Assembly (NCBI RefSeq): GCF_016937515.1
Contig: NZ_JAFHKM010000002.1
Span: 2,413,001-2,477,000, forward strand
Source: Cohnella algarum
Lineage (GTDB): Bacteria; Bacillota; Bacilli; Paenibacillales; Paenibacillaceae
Direction of reading: 5' to 3'
DNA length: 64,000 nucleotides
Part shown: piece after piece, positions 9,457 to 17,409 of the stretch
Layout of the letters: every line of letters starts with the position of its first letter
Position numbering within the stretch: position 1 is the stretch's first letter
Position numbers and translations under genes: made by a program
The notes under the pieces: generated by a model
Told to the model about the DNA's origin: nothing
Databases searched by the model: none
Seen by the model: the letters and a program-made list of their open reading frames with translations, nothing else

Positions 9457-11131
9457 CTACGACTGACCAATTAACTAACAAGGATTTCCAACTCCTCTGT
9501 CGAAGTAGTAATTAGCTACTTTGACGGAGGTTTTCTCATGCCCTTACCCAAGAATCGGGTCATTCCTGAAAAAAAGATTTACTTTCGTCCAGAAATGCAG
9601 CATTGCTCTCACTGCGGAGCCAAACTCAAACGGCATCATACCGCTTGGAAAAAGAATATCATCACGCTCTCCGGTGTGATCCAAGCTTGGAGCATGGCTT
9701 ACGTTTGCAGTAATATGGATTGCTCGTACCCCAGAACATATTACAAATCTGCAGAAGCCGAACTTCTGTGCATGAAACATACTTCGTACGGCTTTGACGT
9801 GCTGGCGCTCGTCGGTCAGCTTCGGTTTAAGCAACATATGACCATCGGCGAAATTACGGAAGAGCTGAATCGACGCGGAGTAGCCACGTCGGAACGCAAT
9901 TCTCAGAGATTGTATGAGCGTTATCTCACCTTGCTTCGCGCAAGCGTGACGGATCACGTAAAACAAACATTACAGCAAGTCGTTTCGGACCATGGTGGCA
10001 TCATGATTTCCATGGATGGAGTGCAGCCCGAGAAAGGCAATGAGACGCTCTACGTCATACGAGAAGTGTTCAGCGGTACCATCTTGGCTGCCCAAAGCCT
10101 AAAGAGTGGTTCCGCTGAAGAACTTAAAAAGCTGATCCTACCCGTTATCAAGTTGGACTTTCCCATCATAGGGATTATCACGGATGGCCAACAATCCATT
10201 CGAATGGCCATGGAATCCCTGTTGCCGAACGTACCGTACCAATATTGTCAGTACCACTATCTAAAGGATATTGCAAAGCCGGTAGTCGAATTAGACCGCA
10301 AACTCAAGACAGGAATTAAGAAAAGTCTTCGCGGTATTCGCGAAATCGAGAAGCGAATCGAGCATGACACATCAGTTGAAGCTGAGGTGGCCAAGGATTA
10401 CGTAGCGGCCATTCGCTCCGTACTTCTTGAAGATGGTAATCCACCGCTCGATCTACCGGGGATAAGAGTGTATGAAAACGCAAAAGCCATTCAGGCTTCC
10501 CTCGAACGATGCCTGGATAAAAAAGGGGCCCTCGCTACTCCGGAATCTAATCAGAATTTTCAGCAAATTGAATGACTTCGAAGAACAGTATGCTGCGGTG
10601 AAGCGATGGGCGCTTCCGGTTCAGCACGTTGCCGAGATCTTGATTCCAGACATAGACAAGCGCAGTGAGACAGTTCAATTTCATATGCAGCAATTGCTGA
10701 ATTGGGTTGAGCAGACATACACCAACGAAGATGACAAGTTAATGGTAGCTAATCTCATGAGCTACACACGAGGGTTCTGGAAAGGGTTATTTACGTGTTA
10801 CGACTACCCGCATGTCCCCCGAACAAATAACGATCATGAGCGCTTTTTTCGACGAACAAAGACCAGGCATCGGCGGATGACCGGACTGAGAAGTTGGAAC
10901 GAGTATATTCTCCGGAATGGTGAGATGGTCGTGTTTGTGGATGATGCACTTCGCCAAAATGATCTTGTGAGTAGACTACAGGCTGTCAGCTACCTTGCAT
11001 TTCGAGATGAACGTCTTCGCTGATCTTCTCGATTGAGTGAAGCTACCAAACGCAGACGCTTTAGAACGAATCCCGAACAGTACCTACAAAGAGCCGAAAA
11101 AATGTACTGTATGTTAATTGGTCAGTCGTAG
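9457..11131 (+). mobile_element. DDE insertion sequence with 19-bp inverted ends
   Basis: CTACGACTGACCAATTAAC (9457-9475) is repeated as its exact complement at 11113-11131. The element is flanked on both sides by A-runs (8 A left, 7 A right), which would be the target duplication. It sits in the right-end A-tract of IS110 copy 1. It contains one broken transposase gene. I could not assign an IS family. Confidence 0.85.
9538..11023 (+). pseudogene. DDE transposase with zinc ribbon, frameshifted
   Basis: The first frame (9538-10575) starts with a zinc ribbon (CSHCGAKLKRH, then CSNMDC) and has two catalytic Asp regions (SMDGVQPEKG, ITDGQQSIRMAM) and a CQYHYLKD motif. Homology continues in a second frame from about 10520 to 11023, with the likely third acidic region NNDHERFFRRTKTRHRRMTG. 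The break is at six A (10519-10524); five A would restore the frame. A shift of +1 is required, which is not a usual programmed frameshift, so this is most likely a broken or mis-sequenced gene. Confidence 0.75.
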
Positions 11132-11196
11132 AAAAAAACGTTCACTTAATTGTCAACGATCTGCCATACATTCGTTTGATTTTGTGTGTTTTATAA

Positions 11197-11211
11197 ACTA
11201 CATATTGTAGT
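11197..11211. promoter_or_regulatory. BlaI/CopY-type operator, site 2
   Basis: ACTACATATTGTAGT, a perfect 6+3+6 dyad, lies 110 bases before the CuA lipoprotein start and is followed by TAGTAA, overlapping a possible -10. It escaped disruption when the two insertion sequences entered just upstream. Confidence 0.7.
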
Positions 11212-11320
11212 AATCAAATTTGAAAAAGAAGGGAGGGGAAAAAGTCATTGTGTTCTCGAAAGCCGGGTAGCTGATCGTCAAAGTTTGAGTAATTCATTCA
11301 TAAACTTGGGAGGTATGGAT

Positions 11321-11746
11321 ATGAAAAAAAGGAAAGTTCATCTAACGCTTACAGTTCTGATTTTCGTTGCAATTGTAACCGCAGCATGCGGAAATTCGAG
11401 CAATATGGGCAACATGGATATGGGAAGTTCAACAAGCTCCAGTCCGGATTCGTCTTCAAGCGATGCATCCGGCAACCAGGTTAGCGTGGTTGCCTCGAAC
11501 TGGAAGTGGGAATTGTCCAATACAACATTCAAAGTTGGAGAACAGGTAACCTTTACGATTCAAGGAGAAGAAGGCAATCATGGTTTTTTTATTGAAGGTA
11601 CCGATATCGACCAGCAAATCGCCGCCGGAAATACGGAAACGGTAACGTGGACACCTGACAAAGCTGGAGAATATACGATTAGATGCAGTGTAATGTGCGG
11701 AGCCGGACATAATGACATGGTTGAAACACTCACGGTGATGGAATAA
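11321..11746 (+). CDS. Solitary CuA-type cupredoxin lipoprotein
   Basis: A 141-residue secreted lipoprotein: the signal peptide ends in VTAAC (lipobox), followed by a Met/Ser-rich linker and a cupredoxin domain (about 55-141). It carries the full binuclear CuA motif of cytochrome oxidase subunit II, C-x3-C-x3-H-x2-M (CSVMCGAGHNDM), plus the upstream His in EGNHGFF. There are no transmembrane helices and no oxidase genes nearby. It likely acts as a membrane-anchored copper or electron carrier outside the cell. The start ATG 11321 is placed by GGGAGG seven bases upstream. Operator site 2 precedes it. Confidence 0.85.
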   Translation: MKKRKVHLTLTVLIFVAIVTAACGNSSNMGNMDMGSSTSSSPDSSSSDASGNQVSVVASNWKWELSNTTFKVGEQVTFTIQGEEGNHGFFIEGTDIDQQIAAGNTETVTWTPDKAGEYTIRCSVMCGAGHNDMVETLTVME

Positions 11747-11837
11747 TACAGGCGTCCTGCCGGCGGCAACGGCAGGCGCTAATCTCTAGCATCCCTTCAG
11801 CTTTAGTGTGTAAACTGCAACTTTCAAGAATAATTTC

Positions 11838-12317
11838 ATGTTTAAGACTTCGTTCATATCGGAAACGATTTTATCGTATTTGGGAGTGGCAGCCGCTTAC
11901 TTTGACGAATGGTGGCATGCGGATGAGAGGGTGAAGACCTTTTTCACACTGCCCCATGCCGCCATCCTTTACGCTAGTATATTTCTTAACGGATTGTTTG
12001 TGATCACCTATGTAATCATGCAATGAGTGAAAATCGGCCGTTTTGCCCCCGCGCGCATACCCGGCAATAACGGTTTGTCGTTAGCCGGGACCGGCTCACT
12101 GTTTCAGTTATGCGCAGGCTTTTTCGATATTATTTACCTTGAACTGGTCGGTTTTGACGTGAGTATTTGGAGCCCACCGCACTTGCTCGCGATATACGGA
12201 GGAGTTTTATCGGCCAAGCTGTCGGTCGAATTTTCGTTCCCTATTGCCTTCTTTGCCGCTGGTGTGATGACGGATCTTTGGATTCGGCCCGACCAGCACC
12301 CATTGTATGTCGTTTAG
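11838..12317 (+). pseudogene. Unknown multi-helix membrane protein, broken
   Basis: Two reading segments in the same frame (11838-12026 and 12027-12317) are separated by a TGA at 12024-12026. The first segment has a hydrophobic helix flanked by DEWWHADERVKTFFTLPH; the second includes IWSPPHLLAIYGG. The Trp/His and Pro/His motifs near helix ends are consistent with metal or haem ligands, but I recognise no family. The second half appears truncated at its C-terminus. It follows the CuA lipoprotein and may once have been its membrane partner. Confidence 0.45.
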
Positions 12318-12382
12318 GAATTCGCGATAATCGTGATCGCATGCCGTAAATTGGCCAGATGGTTATTAGGTATAGGACGGGT

Positions 12383-12409
12383 GCCTCACAATTAATGAGG
12401 CCTTTTTTA
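12383..12409 (+). terminator. Rho-independent terminator
   Basis: GCCTCA and TGAGGC form a six-base stem with a seven-base loop, followed by CTTTTTT. It would end transcription from the CuA lipoprotein unit. Confidence 0.7.
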
Positions 12410-12575
12410 TTGAAGTCACCTCAAATGTTAAATCCCATCAACGGCATGATCGTCTCTAATCATTTGGAGTCCGAAGCTGAAGGTCGGCCACATTTGCCTT
12501 AACATCCCGAAGAAGCCTCCCCTCCGAACCCCGTACCCGGCTGTCCCCCATCAAGATCGGCCGTTTGCGGTGCAA

Positions 12576-12689
12576 TTAAATGAATGCAGCGCCTGCCAGA
12601 ATGATGATCAGCAGAATGAACAAAACCAGGGCAAAAGCTGCCCCGCCGCCATAGCCGCCATAGCCGCCATAGCCAACACCAACCCCCAT
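12576..12689 (-). CDS. YjcZ-family sporulation peptide
   Basis: A 37-residue peptide: a Gly/Tyr-rich start with three repeats of YGG, then one hydrophobic helix ending in LAGAAFI. This is the pattern of the YjcZ/YczL small sporulation membrane proteins of Bacillota. ATG is at 12689 on the minus strand, with GGATG upstream. It supports a spore-forming host. Confidence 0.75.
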   Translation of the reverse strand: MGVGVGYGGYGGYGGGAAFALVLFILLIIILAGAAFI

Positions 12690-12806
12690 CGTATATCATC
12701 CTTCATCTTTTGGGATTTGTGATGGTCTCATCACTCTGCCATGTTATGATGGGGGTGAACGTATGGATTGTACATTTGTCCTCAAGGTGCATATATCAGA
12801 TAACCC

Positions 12807-13697
12807 TTAACTATATTCGCCCATGTTTGCAGCTAACAGAACAGGTTGCGCATCCCGATTCCACAGCTCTCTTATGGCTTCCGCCAAGATGTCAAGGGTA
12901 CGATAGCTTTCTTCCAGGGTATTTTCGACTCCCCCTATTTCAATCAACGCGCTATTTCCGGACAGAGATTGATTGTATTCTCCATTTCCGGTTGACTTGT
13001 CTTTCAGATAGATTCCTTTGGACAAGTTAGGGACACGTGCATTTAAAAGATTTTGCAGCTTCTCTGCAAATTTTAAATTTTTCTTCCATTCCGGATGATT
13101 GGTGCCGACAACGAAATAGACCTGTGCATAGTCAGTTCTATTAAAAGTAACGGTGGTTTTCTCTCGAACGCTTGCGTCTCTATGAATGTCAAATAGATAA
13201 CGAAGTTCTTTATGTTGGTTTAATTCGTTTGTGATGACTGCTTTTGAATACATATAGGAATTTGCATAATCAAAGTCATTGATTAGATTTGGGTAATCTT
13301 TGCGAGAATGAACGACTTCAATTCCATCTTGACTCAGTTTCTTTTTTAAATATGAACCCAGCAATGTAACGTTGATCTCGGAATCAAACGCTTGCTCCGC
13401 CTTTTTCGAGCTGTCGAGCTCCGGCAGCCAGGATTCGCGGTTATGCGTGTGATAAATGAGGATGGACGGCTGCCGGGATGCTGCGGAAACTGTATTTGTA
13501 TTGGAAACTGAAAGTTTGGAATTTGGCTTCGGTTCAGGAGGGACATCAGAATTCGTTTCTTCCAGCGAAATGATTGAAACTTGGATAGACGCAGCTGCCG
13601 CCGGATTTGAACGGGTGAATTGGAAATACGTAAGCGTAACCAAAAAGGATACGACAAAGCTTGCAACAACAATTTTTTCATAATGGCGGGATTTCAT
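12807..13697 (-). CDS. spoIIP: Stage II sporulation protein P (peptidoglycan amidase/endopeptidase)
   Basis: A 296-residue membrane-anchored protein. One N-terminal helix (residues 9-29) is followed by a low-complexity linker and the SpoIIP catalytic domain: IYHTHNRESW, FDIHRDA and LIEIGGVENT, which carry the zinc-binding His/Glu residues. SpoIIP degrades septal peptidoglycan during engulfment in the mother cell. AAGGAGG precedes the ATG. It is shorter than the main SpoIIP of Bacillus, so it may be a paralogue. An insertion sequence lies close upstream and may have altered its promoter. Confidence 0.85.
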   Translation of the reverse strand: MKSRHYEKIVVASFVVSFLVTLTYFQFTRSNPAAAASIQVSIISLEETNSDVPPEPKPNSKLSVSNTNTVSAASRQPSILIYHTHNRESWLPELDSSKKAEQAFDSEINVTLLGSYLKKKLSQDGIEVVHSRKDYPNLINDFDYANSYMYSKAVITNELNQHKELRYLFDIHRDASVREKTTVTFNRTDYAQVYFVVGTNHPEWKKNLKFAEKLQNLLNARVPNLSKGIYLKDKSTGNGEYNQSLSGNSALIEIGGVENTLEESYRTLDILAEAIRELWNRDAQPVLLAANMGEYS

Positions 13698-13743
13698 AGA
13701 TTCGCCTCCTTTTGTTTATATATCTATTAGATTTCGTTCTTTT

Positions 13744-15204
13744 ATATGAGCGTTTTGCATAATTCCGTTTCTGAGAAGAAGCGATAGCATTTTCACTGTC
13801 GATAAGGGGTGATTTCCGAAAATGGTATTATATGGATGAGGAAAAGGACAGACTTGCAGAATTTTAGAACAGCTCGTTTTTTAAGCGGCAGCCCGTTTCG
13901 AATGATGAGAAACGGCGAGCGCAGATGCAAGCAGAACAATGGCATTCAAATACTGGTGAGTTGTGACTTTCTGAATGCCCCGGACATGTGCGGCGTCTGC
14001 CGTCAAATAGGTTTTCAATCGGGAGTTGCAGCGTTCTACGCTGGTTCGTTCATTGTAAAGTTCCTTCCAACGCTTTGTATCCCGATGAGGGATGCTGTAT
14101 CGCCGGAGATCATCCTTCGCATTTACTTTGACGACCATTCCATAGTTTGAAGACGAGCAGGCAGCCATGCCAAGCGGACAGTCGACTTTACCCGTGGCAT
14201 GCGGGCAGCGAAATTTAAGCATATCGCCGTCAGCTCCTCAGTATGTCATCGCATAACCCATGGAACAGCACGGTGTTCCGTTCGAGGTCATGCCAGCAGG
14301 CGGTTCCTTCTCCCCCCGAAGATTAAGGGGAATGATGGCTTGTGCCTTGACGTTGCGGGCGGCCTCATAAACTTTCATTTGGTCGTAGCCCGCATCGAGT
14401 ATGAAAAATCGTGTGCTCGTCCTGGACGCTGTTTTCTCGATCAGGCCCGGCGCCATTTCTCCATCATTGACATGCGCCGGCGTTACTTCCAAGGCGATCG
14501 GCAATTCACTTTTCGTATCGACCGCCAGATGAATTTTGTAACCAAACCATGTGATTTTATTGCCCAAGGAATCAAATTTTGCGCCCCAGTTCGCATTACC
14601 CGTTTGCTCGCTTTTGCGTTTGGGCTGCTTTTTCTCGTAAGCGCGGAGAGCGGCGCTGTCTATGGCGACGTTACTGCCTTCTATGATACCTTCCTGCTGA
14701 CAGCGTGTGACCAAATCCTCAAAAAGCCGCTTTGCCAGGCCCTTTTTCGTCAATTCCGCGAAAATTCGGCTTAATGTGGACACGGAGGGAGCTTCCCGAT
14801 CCAGCGGAAGTCCACACTGATAACGAAACCGAAGATCCGTATTCAAACGATGATGCAATCCCGTAAAGGTAGCGATTCCTTCAAGCGGCGCAGCCAAGAG
14901 TGCTCGTAGAATACCTTGTCTGCAGTATCCGTCAGCGCCTCGGGGTGAACGGCTTCTCAGTTCCTTGGCATACGGTCTCAGATCGAGAGAGCTGAAGAAG
15001 ATCGGCAATCGCTCCTTAGGTAGTATTTTTAAAAGTTCTTCGAAGGAAAACAGACATTCTTGGAGAATATACAAAGTGACTTCCTCCCTTGGTTGTTTTC
15101 GGGTTTGGTCACTTGAAAACTTCTCCAAGTTGGGGTGAAGTCCCTTTTTTATGTCCGAAAATCCTTACGGCTCAAGGCCTCAGATTACTGCAAAACGCTC
15201 ATAT
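13744..15204 (-). mobile_element. IS1182/IS5-like insertion sequence
   Basis: ATATGAGCGTTTTGCA at 13744-13759 returns as its exact complement at 15189-15204, giving 16-bp inverted ends 1,461 bp apart around a transposase gene. The size and ends fit an IS1182/IS5-type element. No clear target duplication was seen, so the outer boundary could be off by a few bases. Confidence 0.65.
13881..15128 (-). pseudogene. DDE transposase (IS1182/IS5-like), internal stop
   Basis: The N-terminal DUF772-type region (LRALLAAPLEGIATFTGLHH and SVSTLSRIFAELT) precedes a DDE domain: NVAIDSAAL (Asp), FILDAGYDQMKV (Asp) and, in the 3' segment, RTSVERCNSRLKTYL (Glu). An in-frame TGA at about 14235-14237 separates the last third (13881-14222) from the rest. 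The 3' segment is in the same frame, so a single substitution or read-through would restore it. The proposed start is TTG at 15128. Confidence 0.75.
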
Positions 15205-15218
15205 GTGTTAAAGAAGCT

Positions 15219-15244
15219 GAGCCATTGCGATGGCTCTTTTTTTT
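15219..15244 (+). terminator. Rho-independent terminator
   Basis: GAGCCA and TGGCTC form a stem with a six-base loop, followed by eight T. It stands just outside the IS element and before the C40 peptidase gene. Confidence 0.75.
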
Positions 15245-15369
15245 CATATCCCCATTTCGCAATTGGAACAAATTGCATCCGGTTCAAATTTGAGAGTGTG
15301 CTAGGGTATAGTTATCCGGAAATCTTCAGATTTATTCGGGGAAAATACGAGAAACATCGGAGGTTGTGC

Positions 15370-15992
15370 ATGAAGAAAAAGGTGATTCTATTTGCAGCAT
15401 TGTTGTTGTCAGTTCCAGCAGTGGGATCCGTTTCCGCCGCCAGCAACTATGAAACAGAAGTGGAGTGGGGCGTTAACTTTAGAACTGCCCCCAGCACAAG
15501 CAGCAAAGTCATCCGAATGCTTCCTAAAGGGGAAGATGTTCATGTAATCGAAAAAGTGAACAGCTATTGGTTGAAAATCGAGACGAAAGACGGCAAAACA
15601 GGCTATATTTCCGCCGATCCCAAGTATACAAACTACTCCGGCAGCCCGGACCCGAGTTCTTCCGCTCCGACAAGTGAGCCTAAACCGAAAATCATTAATT
15701 CGCCGAGCTCCTCAAAAGCGGACGCCATCATCGCAACAGCCAAGTCATTGATCGGCAAAGCCGAATATGACTACGGAACACGCGATCGCAATCGTTTAAT
15801 CTTTGACTGTTCCTCTTTTACAGAATATGTTTTTGAGAAAAACGGAATTGAATTAAAATGGGGAACCAAATACCAAAAAGATGCGGGAACCTACGTCAGC
15901 AAATCGAAATTGCAAAAAGGGTGCACATCTCCAATCTGAACAGCGGATACTGGGCGGATCGTTATGTGACCGCACGCAGAGTGATCGAATAA
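15370..15992 (+). pseudogene. NlpC/P60 (C40) peptidase with SH3 domain, internal deletion
   Basis: A secreted cell-wall hydrolase: signal peptide to about residue 24, a bacterial SH3 domain (VNFRTAPSTSSKVIR to YISADPKY), a Pro/Ser linker, then the NlpC/P60 core with catalytic Cys in FDCSSFTEY. At about 15925 the frame changes. The rest in a second frame (HISNLNSGYWADRYVTARRVIE) is the normal end of such a domain, but the segment carrying the catalytic His is missing. So a deletion of a hundred or more bases removed the active site. GGAGG precedes ATG 15370. Confidence 0.7.
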
Positions 15993-16012
15993 CAATCATG
16001 AAAAAAGCTGTG

Positions 16013-16060
16013 ACCCGAGAGATGGACACTTTAATGAAAGTGCCCTCTCTCGGGTTCTTT
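16013..16060 (+). terminator. Rho-independent terminator
   Basis: ACCCGAGAGA pairs with TCTCTCGGGT across an inner stem (CACTTT/AAAGTG), followed by TCTTT. It ends the C40 peptidase unit. Confidence 0.75.
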
Positions 16061-16140
16061 GCATTTATACTTTTTGATTTTTAAAAATGAACCAAACAGC
16101 AGGATGCAGGTAATATAGAGGTGAAAGGAGGCAGTCACGC

Positions 16141-16713
16141 GTGACGGAAAACGAGCTCGTCAACCAGGCGGCCCATGGATCTGATGAGGCCTTCAATACG
16201 CTTGTCAAACCTTATCTCAAACAAGCGCACCAAACTGCCTATTTGCTTCTGCACGATTACAATCTGGCTGAGGATGCGGTACAGGAAGCATTGATTCAAC
16301 TCCACCGTTCTCTTCCGAAATTCAACCCGGAAAAAGCCTCCTTCAAAACCTGGTTTAACCGGATTGTCATCCATATGAGCATGAAGCAATCAAGAAAACG
16401 TTGGTTCAACTTGGAATTTAAAGAAGCCATTCCGCAAATTTTGCGCAATCCTCCGGAGGAAAAATATGTTCTTAGCGAAGATCATGCCTTTATTTATCAA
16501 TGCGTACGCAAATTGAAGCGCAAGTATTTATCGGTCATTGTTCTGCACTACTTTCAAGAGCTGTCCGTGAAAGAGGTGGCCGAAACCTTGAATATCCATG
16601 AAGGCACCGTCAAATCGAGACTCAACAAAGCCAGGAGCCTCTTGAGGACAATGATGGCTGCAAGCGGCGAAAGCGAAATCGGGAAAGGCGGGCACATATG
16701 GAATCAAAATTGA
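16141..16713 (+). CDS. ECF RNA polymerase sigma factor
   Basis: A 190-residue sigma-70 family factor of the ECF type. Region 2 covers about residues 15-85 (AEDAVQEALIQLHRSL, then FKTWFNRIVIH), and region 4 covers about 118-172 (LKRKYLSVIVLHYFQELSVKEVAETL with the recognition helix HEGTVKSRLNKAR). The start is GTG with AAAGGAGG upstream. It overlaps the following anti-sigma-like gene by 16 bases, so the two are translationally linked. The signal it answers is not evident. Confidence 0.9.
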   Translation: MTENELVNQAAHGSDEAFNTLVKPYLKQAHQTAYLLLHDYNLAEDAVQEALIQLHRSLPKFNPEKASFKTWFNRIVIHMSMKQSRKRWFNLEFKEAIPQILRNPPEEKYVLSEDHAFIYQCVRKLKRKYLSVIVLHYFQELSVKEVAETLNIHEGTVKSRLNKARSLLRTMMAASGESEIGKGGHIWNQN

Positions 16714-17273
16714 AAGAAGCGTTGCACGAAGCGGCGAATCAACATGATTTTCCTGACCATGTTGATATTCAATCCATTTTGAGACAGAAGGGGAGAAAAA
16801 CGATGAAACTGAAGTCCTGGATGCTTGTTCCGGCAGCTGCCGTTCTTGCGCTTGTCGTTTATGCTGTGGCCCAAACCGGAATCGGCATCGAACCCGTTGC
16901 AATGCCGTCACCTGTCCCAACAACTTCTGCAGATCCAACCACGGCCCCCACCGTCCCCCAGACGAATCCTGATCAACCCATTTCACCTGTATCGCCCGAC
17001 ACTTCCTCTGCTTCCTGGCTGGACACGTTCCAATGGGGAGGCGCATCCTATGTCAAAGATTTCGGGAGTGCTCTCCGAGACGACCAAATTGGCGAGAAAG
17101 TCGGAGAAGTAAAATTCAAAGTGATCGGAAGCGGGAAAGATCCGAACTATATTTTGCAGGATGGGGACTCCACGATGCTCGATATCGGGACTGAGATTTT
17201 CCAGGTAAAGGGTAGCGACGATCTCGCGGTGAAAACCAGCGAAGGTTGGGTGTTGTATACGAAGTTAAAGTAA
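16698..17273 (+). CDS. Putative cognate anti-sigma factor, single-pass membrane
   Basis: A 191-residue protein with a short cytoplasmic N-terminus (about 37 residues), one helix (SWMLVPAAAVLALVVYAVA, 40-58), a Pro/Thr-rich extracellular linker and a C-terminal beta-rich domain. Position directly after, and overlapping, an ECF sigma gene suggests an anti-sigma role. There is no zinc-finger HxxxCxxC motif, so the assignment rests on topology and location only. Confidence 0.6.
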   Translation: MESKLKEALHEAANQHDFPDHVDIQSILRQKGRKTMKLKSWMLVPAAAVLALVVYAVAQTGIGIEPVAMPSPVPTTSADPTTAPTVPQTNPDQPISPVSPDTSSASWLDTFQWGGASYVKDFGSALRDDQIGEKVGEVKFKVIGSGKDPNYILQDGDSTMLDIGTEIFQVKGSDDLAVKTSEGWVLYTKLK

Positions 17274-17281
17274 CTCGCCGC

Positions 17282-17320
17282 AATACGCCGGCTCCTTGCT
17301 CGGGGCCGGCGTATTTCATT
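17282..17320 (+). terminator. Rho-independent terminator
   Basis: AATACGCCGGC (17282-17292) pairs with GCCGGCGTATT (17305-17315), a perfect 11-base stem, followed by a weak T-rich tract. Confidence 0.75.
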
Positions 17321-17372
17321 CCAGTTAAAAAGAATCAACTTTACTACTACATAGGAGTGAGTTAAAATTCGA

Positions 17373-17378
17373 TATAAT
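17373..17378 (+). promoter_or_regulatory. Likely -10 element for LTA synthase gene
   Basis: TATAAT lies 32 bases before the ATG at 17410. ACTACATA (17345-17352) just upstream resembles one half of the operator dyad, but the second half is missing. Confidence 0.4.
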
Positions 17379-17409
17379 ATTGCAGCTGAATCTTGCAGGA
17401 GTGATCAAG

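Noticed and set aside
10519..10524. Programmed frameshift in the DDE transposase at 9538-11023
   Set aside because: The continuation needs +1, whereas slippery A-runs in IS elements normally give -1; a simple insertion of A is more likely.
12499..12699. A 66-residue minus-strand frame rich in Trp and Arg
   Set aside because: It is a shadow of the 37-residue YjcZ-type peptide in another frame, which has the RBS and the family pattern.
17341..17357. A tenth operator before the LTA synthase gene
   Set aside because: Only the left half ACTACA is present; the right half GAGTGA does not match, so chance cannot be excluded.
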